This document shows, piece by piece, positions 58,509 to 64,000 of a DNA stretch of 64,000 nt. The stretch is from contig CM060315.1 of NCBI GenBank assembly GCA_030674185.1, positions 85,026,454 through 85,090,453 of the forward strand, written 5' to 3'. A program made the position numbers and the translations under genes. Each line of letters starts with the position of its first letter. Within the stretch, counting starts at the first letter, position 1. The DNA comes from Monoplex corrugatus. Lineage: Eukaryota; Mollusca; Gastropoda; Littorinimorpha; Ranellidae. The notes beneath the pieces are model-generated. The model saw only the letters and a list, made by a program, of their open reading frames with translations, was not told the origin of the DNA and did no database searches.

Positions 58509-59800
58509 TAAAAATAACAGTCCTCCTAAATGGGATTTATGACACTGGAAAAATCCCCAGAGATATGTCAAAATCAATTTTCATTGCACTTCCAAAGAAA
58601 ACAGGGGCTATAGAATGCGAACTCCATCGCACAATCAGCTTGATGAGTCATGTAACAAAACTGCTGCTACGAATAATCATGATGAGGCCTAGGAATAGAA
58701 TACATCCTAAGAACTATCATAGAGAGGTCAATCGAGATGAATAGGGATTTATATTTATGCTTTGTTGATTACACCAAGGCTTTTAATCGGGTAAGACATG
58801 AAGAATAGATCAACCAACTAGAAAGACTCAATATTGATGGAAAAGATCTACGAATAATCAGAAATATGTATTGGGAACAAACAGCTGCAATGAGAATAGA
58901 AAATGATATAAGCTCTTTCCAAAATATCAAAAGAGGAGTCAGACAAGGTTGTGTTTTGTCACCAGATCTGTTTTCACTTTGCAACGAACACATCATGAGA
59001 AACGTAGAAGAAGACCCTGGATTAAAGGTTGGAGGAAAAATGAAAAACAACCTTCGATACGCAGATGACACCATGCTAATTGCAGAAAATGAAAAGGACC
59101 TACAAAACCTTGTGAATACTAGAAATAGAAAGCTACAGTAAGAGTGTGGAACTAAACAGCAAGAAGACTGAAGTTATGGTGATCAGGAAAAAACATGAAA
59201 TCCCCTCATGCAAAATAACAGCAAACGGCACAACCTTGAGGTAGACAGGTTGATAAGTTTAAATATATGGAAAAACGATCATTTCATCAGATGGCAGATG
59301 CACATCAGGAATAGTGGCAGAATCAGCCAAGCCGAAACAGCATTCAGAAAGATGAAAAGCATTCTTACCAACAAATGCCTATCAGTTAACATCAAGAAGA
59401 GAGTTCTTGAATGTTATATAGAACCGATCATGTTATATGGTTGTAAGGCGTGGACAGTCAATAAGCAATGCTAGAACAAGATTGAGGCAGCCAAGATGTG
59501 GTTTCTAAAAAGAATGTTGAGAATTCCATGGACAGTAAAGAAAAGAAACAAGACAGTCTTGATGGAGGCAGACACAAGAAGATCATTGATAAGGATGATT
59601 AGGAAAAGACAGGCACATGGTCACAACAGGAAAGCTGGAGGGAAAGAGTGCACCAGGTAGACCCAGGGAAAAAATATTGGACAGACTTGCAGAGTGGCTG
59701 AAAACAGAGAGGGTGGAAGATGTGCCTGCGGCAACAAGGGATAGAAACAGATGAAAGGCCATGATCGCCATTGCCATGTGGCAAGGCACTTAATGATGAT
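58509..59800 (+). mobile_element. RTE-like LINE, 5'-truncated (copy e)
   Basis: Starts within the RT ([15 protein letters not shown]), continues with motif A altered to FVDYTKAFNRV (58750-58790), [28 protein letters not shown] (59050-59090) and the C-terminal YIEPIMLYGCKAW block, and ends with GATGATGATGG at about 59794. Frameshifts and stops at several places; inactive. Its 5' break, like that of copy b, directly follows a TA-rich microsatellite. Confidence 0.87.
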
Positions 59801-59824
59801 GATGGTGTATATGTATGTATGTAT

Positions 59825-59915
59825 GTACATATATAAATTTGTCCTCCTCCCGAAATTGAACCCATGCTTCCAAGGTGGTTAGGCATCTCAGGGTCAAGTC
59901 ACCATTGTGACAAAT
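59825..59915 (-). repeat. tRNA-like SINE head (weak)
   Basis: Minus strand: GCATGGGTTCAATTTCGGGA resembles box B; the box A side is poor. Low support. Confidence 0.35.
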
Positions 59916-60179
59916 ATCTTAACCCCTTAGTTTAATTACACATACTGTACCATGGCTCACTAATGCAACTAGCGACAGCGGTTTGCCATTTCTGCCTCGT
60001 AACAATAAAGTCCGAAAGGACCGCAACTCTGAGAGTATTCGTGTCTTGCGCATGCGTATAGTCGTCCTCTTTTCTTGGCAGCCATCTTCCAGCTCGCCTC
60101 GTATGCTCTGAGCAGCTAAGTATTTTTCAGCTTTGCTTGCAATTGATCGATTGTCGTTGCTGTTTTGTGTTGTCTTGCC

Positions 60180-61513
60180 TATGTTTTCGTTTAAGGGAGA
60201 AACTTACGTGAAGCGTTTGGGTGCAAAGCAAGGGTTAAGAAGATTTCGTCTGCCGAATTCTCCAACCCACAGACCGGTGGTTCGCCTGGTGCGCCAAAAC
60301 CCGCTCTCTCTTCATCTTTGTCTCTCCCTCCTCCATCTTCTTCATCTTCTCTCTCTCACTCTCTTGACAAGTCATCGCAACTCAGCTACGGTTCTGTTGC
60401 GGTGACCATGAACCCTCAACTCAGCTGCGGCTCTGTTGACTTTTCGTCATTTTGTGGCCTTCTCATTGTCCCTGTTCGGACACTCCACTGTCCCTCGCCT
60501 CCTCTATAGGCGGGCCAGGGGACATGGACTCCGACACAGAGGATGAGGGCTCTGCCCCCACGTCCTTCTACTTCCCCGAAGTGATGGACCTGCTGGCATC
60601 CCACGCACCTGGAACCCTGTCCACTGCACAGGAGGACGAGGCTCCCTGCTCTAGCTCGGCTGAGCTCGCCTTGGGTGCACCTCCTATCTCAGCCCCACAC
60701 TCCTCTTTGATAAAAGAGTCGGGCATGGTGGCAGATTGTGTGCTGAGAGCCCAAAGCAAAGTAAGGCACACGACATCCTTCCAGGCTCCTTGCCTGACTT
60801 CCCTGGAGGTCTGCCGTTCAGGAAATTCCTGAGGCCAGAGAAACTGCCTTTCCACAGAAAGGCCTTCATGGCCTATGAGGCCATTCCAGATTCACCACTC
60901 TCCCTCACACAGGAGGACTTCCTGTTAGTGCAGGAGAGGTCTCGGGCTCAGCAGCAGCACATCTCCCTCCCGGAGCGCTGCCTGGCTGACTGGGAGGAGA
61001 CTGCGAGGCAGGGGCTGGTGGCGGTCTTGGTTATGGATTTCTTCTTGGGTGGTCTGGTGTCCGCCCTTAAGGACCCAGACCACGAGTCCTTCTCTGTACG
61101 CCAGTCGCCTGACTGCTGCCATCGTGACCTTTATCCAGTCCATGGTGGAAGGGCTCAAATATTTGGCCGATGCCTTCGCCAGGCTGCACCTCAACTCAGT
61201 CCTGGCGAGGCGGGATGCTGTTCTCTCAGCATCCTCGGTCGCCTGCTCCGCATCAGCCAAGGCCTCCTTGAGAGTTGTGCTACTTCAGTCTGGTTCCCTC
61301 CTTGGAAACCACGTGCAGGCCACACTCAAGCGCCAGGCAGACATGAGGAGAGACCTCGCCCTCCACTCCTGTCCCTCTCACCCCGCAGCCAAGTGCCCTG
61401 CTCCAGCGGCCTACTCTTCCCAAGGGCCCCCGCAGGCGAAGTTTCGCGGCTCTTTCAGGTGCAAGGGGCTAGGGCGAGGCACAGCGCATGAGCTGGTCAG
61501 TTCCCCAACCTAG
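60180..61513 (+). pseudogene. DIRS gag-like region, frameshifted
   Basis: Serine-rich N-terminus (60270-60440, SSSLSLPPPSSSSSLSHS), acidic MDSDTEDEGSAPTSFYFPEV (60524 on), then after a shift near 60760 PFRKFLRPEKLPFHRKAFMA and SLPERCLADWEETARQGLVA, and after a second shift near 61080 MVEGLKYLADAFARLHLNSV and LARRDAVLSASSVA. The last two blocks match the conserved C-terminal part of DIRS gag proteins. At least three frames are needed, so it is not functional. Confidence 0.75.
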
Positions 61514-61589
61514 GGTCCAAAAGCTGGCCTCTACTCAGCTGGCTCACCCCCAATGACTCACCCCCGGCCTGAGGCCATCACCCCCCACA

Positions 61590-62550
61590 GGTGATCCTGT
61601 GGGCAGTCTGTCCCGACACATAGACGCTTGGGAGAGGCTGCCCGCAAGCCCGTGGGCCCTGCGGGTGATCAGGTCGGGGTTTTGCCTTCCTTGGGGTCCA
61701 AGGAAGGCCCCTCTCACCCTCTCACCCTCCTTTCGCACTTCCTCGAGATCACTTGGCTTCGCAGACCCTGGATCAGGAAGTTCTTTCGATGCTAGTCAAG
61801 GGGGCCATGGAGGAGGTTTTCTTCCGTTTATCTCCAGGATTTTATGGCCGCATCTTTGTGGTCCCCAAAGCTTCTGGGGGCTGGCAGCCCGTCCTGGCCC
61901 TCTCTCCCCTGAACTGGTTCCTCCGCGTCCTCCACTTCCGTATGGAAACCCCTATGTCGATCCACGATGCCTTGCACCCGGATGACTGGGGGATATCCAT
62001 CGACCTCAGGGATGCGTACTTCCACCTCCTTATTCACCCAAGGGACAGGAAGTACCTCAGATTCATTTGGAGGAACCGGATCTTCCAGTTCAGAGCCCTT
62101 CCCTTCGGTCTGGCACCAGGCCCTTGGTTGTTCACGAAGGTGGCGCGGGAGCTGTGCATGCACGTTCGGGAGAGGGATATCCGCCTCAAGGCCTATCTCG
62201 ACAGTTGGCTTCTACTCGCCTCCTTCAGGGATCAGTGTGCACAATAAGCTTTCCAGGTTCTGCAACTCTGTCACGATCTGGGCTTTGTTGACAAGGAGGA
62301 GAAGTCGGACCTCACTCCTTCGAAACAGTTCCAGTTCCTGGGCATGTCCTTCGACACAACCAAGTGGTTGGTGTCCCCAACTCCCCAGTGTTTACTACGC
62401 CATCAGGGCCTCTTAGCTCACCTGCTCTCTCAGTCTCAAGCCCCAGCCAGACAGCTGGCCTCCCTGCTGGGTCTTATGGAGTCGCTGGCACCCCTGGTGC
62501 CACTGGGTCGACTCTTCAAGCGGCAATTCCAACGCTGATTTCGGAGGCTT
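61590..62550 (+). pseudogene. DIRS reverse transcriptase, active site altered
   Basis: The lead segment (AWERLPASPWALRVIRSGF) is followed, after a shift near 61750, by GRIFVVPKASGGWQPVLALS, GISIDLRDAYFHLLIHPRDR (motif A) and FRALPFGLAPGPWLFTKVAR. The catalytic box expected as YLDD reads AYLDSWLL at about 62195. An in-frame TAA lies at 62245 and TGA at about 62536; between them KSDLTPSKQFQFLGM and ARQLASLLGLMESLAPL continue in the same frame. Confidence 0.83.
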
Positions 62551-63070
62551 TGGTCGCAGACTTCGCAGTCGTGGGACCTTCCGGTCCCACTGGGTCCTTG
62601 GTTCCAATCATCAGTGACCAAATGGCGCTCCCAGTCCTGGCTAGCCCAGGGAGTCCCTATCACACTGCCCCCTCCTCAGGAGGACTTGTTCATGGATGCG
62701 TCCAGCTCCGGGTGGGGGGCCCATGTGGGCTGGCTGACAGCGGCGGGTCAATGGTCACACGAACTGATGTCCCGTCACATCAACATGCTGGAACTGGAGG
62801 CAGTTTTTCAGGCCCGCAGGGAGTTTCTCCCCTTTCTGAAGGGAAAACATGTTCGCATCAACAAGGACAACACTACAATAGCTTGTTACATCAACAAGCA
62901 AGGGGGCGCCTGCTCCCACTCCTTGTCTCGGAGAGCGGAACAGCTTCTCCTCTGGTGCGAGGAACAATCTGTTCGGCTCTCAGCAAAGCATGTCCCGGGA
63001 AAGATCAACATACTTGCGGACTTTCTCAGCAGATCCCACATGGTTCTTCCCTCAGAATGGACACTGGTGC
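62551..63070 (+). pseudogene. DIRS RNase H domain
   Basis: Same frame as the RT. EDLFMDASSSGWGAHVGWLT holds the first acidic residue, NMLELEAVFQARREF the glutamate, RINKDNTTIACYINKQGG the next aspartate, and AKHVPGKINILADFLSR the final His/Asp block. The domain itself is uninterrupted from 62614 to about 63065. Confidence 0.83.
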
Positions 63071-63074
63071 TATT

Positions 63075-63392
63075 CTGCCTCAAACGTCCAAAGGAGACAC
63101 GTAGACATTCGCAGACGTGTCACCACTTTACTATTCCGGAAAACCAGAACAAATTTAAGGGCAAAAAAAAGGTGTGGAGATGCCTAGAGCTGCATTCTAA
63201 ATCCTAAACGAAGAACGCTAACTTTTCCAAAACACAACTCACGAACGTTATCAAGGGAAGCAACTCTACATCCAGAAAAAAATCATAACAAACGAAAATG
63301 TCTTTTAAGCGAAACTTCACAAAAAAAACCCGATGTTTTCAAATACGTTAAATCAAACCACCAATTTAAATTATCTAGATCAAACTCTCTGG
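63075..63392. repeat. AT-rich insert in the DIRS element
   Basis: About 320 bases with A-runs interrupt coding sequence that otherwise goes from PSEWTL to the VHAVLEPVWAAW block. It is compositionally unlike the host element. No duplicated flank was identified with confidence and its origin is unknown. Confidence 0.6.
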
Positions 63393-64000
63393 TTACAGAA
63401 CAGGTCCATGCAGTTCTGGAGCCAGTGTGGGCAGCATGGTTCAAACCACAAGTGGACCTGTTTGCCACCAGGTTCAATCGCCGCCTTCCTCTGTATGTTT
63501 CTCCAGTTCCGGATCCGGGGCTTGGGCTGTGGATGCTCTGTCCATTCCATGGTCAAACCTGAGGGGCTATGCCTTCCCCCCGTTCCCCATTCTGGGGAAA
63601 GTGCTGTGGAAGGCGAGGGAAGACTCAGCCACGTTGGTCCTCGTGGCGCCTCGATGGCCAGCTCAAGCATGGTACCCGGAACTTCTGCACCTGTCCCATG
63701 TGCGCAGCTAAAACTCACCGTGTCAGGTCGGTCCCTCCTTCAACCAAGGTCAAGCATTCCGCACCGCAGTCCAGAGGTTCTAAACCTTCACGCCTGGCTC
63801 CTGTGTTGGACTCGATGTCTTCATTAGGCTTGTCCTCGGCCGTAATCGGCCTTGCGGAGCAAGCTCACAGATCGGGCACACAGGAGGTGTATAATGCCCT
63901 CTGGACGGGCTGGCTCACTTGGTGCTCCTCAAATGCGGTGTCACCCCACTCACCCTCTCATTTGCAGTTGGCCAACTACCTCAGCTTTCTGTCGGCGGAG
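63393..64000 (+). pseudogene. DIRS post-RNase H region and recombinase N-terminus (partial)
   Basis: VHAVLEPVWAAWFKPQVDLF and ATRFNRRLPLYVS, then after a shift near 63510 AWAVDALSIPWSNLRGYAFP and LVLVAPRWPAQAWYPELL: the conserved DIRS segment between RNase H and recombinase. From 63800 the recombinase core-binding region begins (AHRSGTQEVYNALWTGWLTW, then LANYLSFL at the edge). Confidence 0.78.

Larger units (their letters stand above)
59965..64000 (+). mobile_element. DIRS-type retrotransposon, 5' four kb (runs off the edge)
   Basis: GC-rich block distinct from its AT-rich surroundings. Domain order gag, reverse transcriptase, RNase H, post-RNase H region, start of tyrosine recombinase matches DIRS elements, which integrate by a recombinase rather than a DDE integrase. 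The 5' border is set only by the change in composition. The 3' end, with the recombinase catalytic residues and 3' inverted repeat, is outside the window. Confidence 0.85.

Overview
This is eukaryotic, AT-rich, repeat-dense nuclear DNA, most probably from a gastropod mollusc. Evidence: one gene with spliced exons (AG/GT borders, phases that add up), several clades of animal retrotransposons (RTE-like, L1/Tx1-like, DIRS), mariner and TTAA-flanked DNA elements, abundant CA/GT/TA/GACA microsatellites, and tRNA-headed SINEs whose shared tail (a short stem of the AGATGGCAGA type followed by a 'GGAGCGCATATGGAATT' block) resembles SINEs I know from caenogastropods. The species cannot be named from the sequence.

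Layout. 1-9.3 kb: an RTE LINE fragment, a 3.7-kb satellite of 37-38-bp units, a decayed L1/Tx1-like LINE, a SINE, a dispersed repeat (here 'family X') and an RTE copy. 9.6-13.2 kb: a coding remnant, an unusual three-arm hairpin and the longest RTE copy. 13.4-20.6 kb: microsatellites, gene-free DNA and a young RTE-like insertion with an open 381-codon frame, an exact target-site duplication and a minisatellite as target. 20.8-25.1 kb: three tandem-repeat arrays.

25.6-54.9 kb (minus strand): one host gene, an FBXW9 orthologue (F-box plus WD40 repeats, substrate receptor of an SCF ubiquitin ligase). Eight coding exons, about 1.3 kb in total, are spread over 29 kb; their phases join without conflict. 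Its exon 1 carries two apparent single-base losses in homopolymers. Its introns hold nearly all other features: an RTE copy, a mariner fragment, a tyrosine-recombinase gene between 46-bp inverted repeats, three TTAA-type element families, a second RTE-like copy, and a 4.5-kb nested assembly at 44.6-49.1 kb.

That assembly is the most unusual object in the window. A DNA element with 21-bp perfect terminal inverted repeats has split a copy of family X. It carries a spliced OTU/vertnin-like gene rather than a recognisable transposase, and that gene is itself interrupted by a 695-bp CCACAC/GTGTGG foldback element with a 9-bp target duplication. A repeated GTGTCGCACGTCAAACATTA-type motif lies near both ends.

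55-64 kb: divergent non-coding DNA, one unassigned ORF, SINEs, another RTE copy, and then the first 4 kb of a GC-rich DIRS-type retrotransposon (gag, RT, RNase H, start of the tyrosine recombinase) that runs off the right edge. It is broken by frameshifts, stops, a mutated YLDD box and an AT-rich insert.
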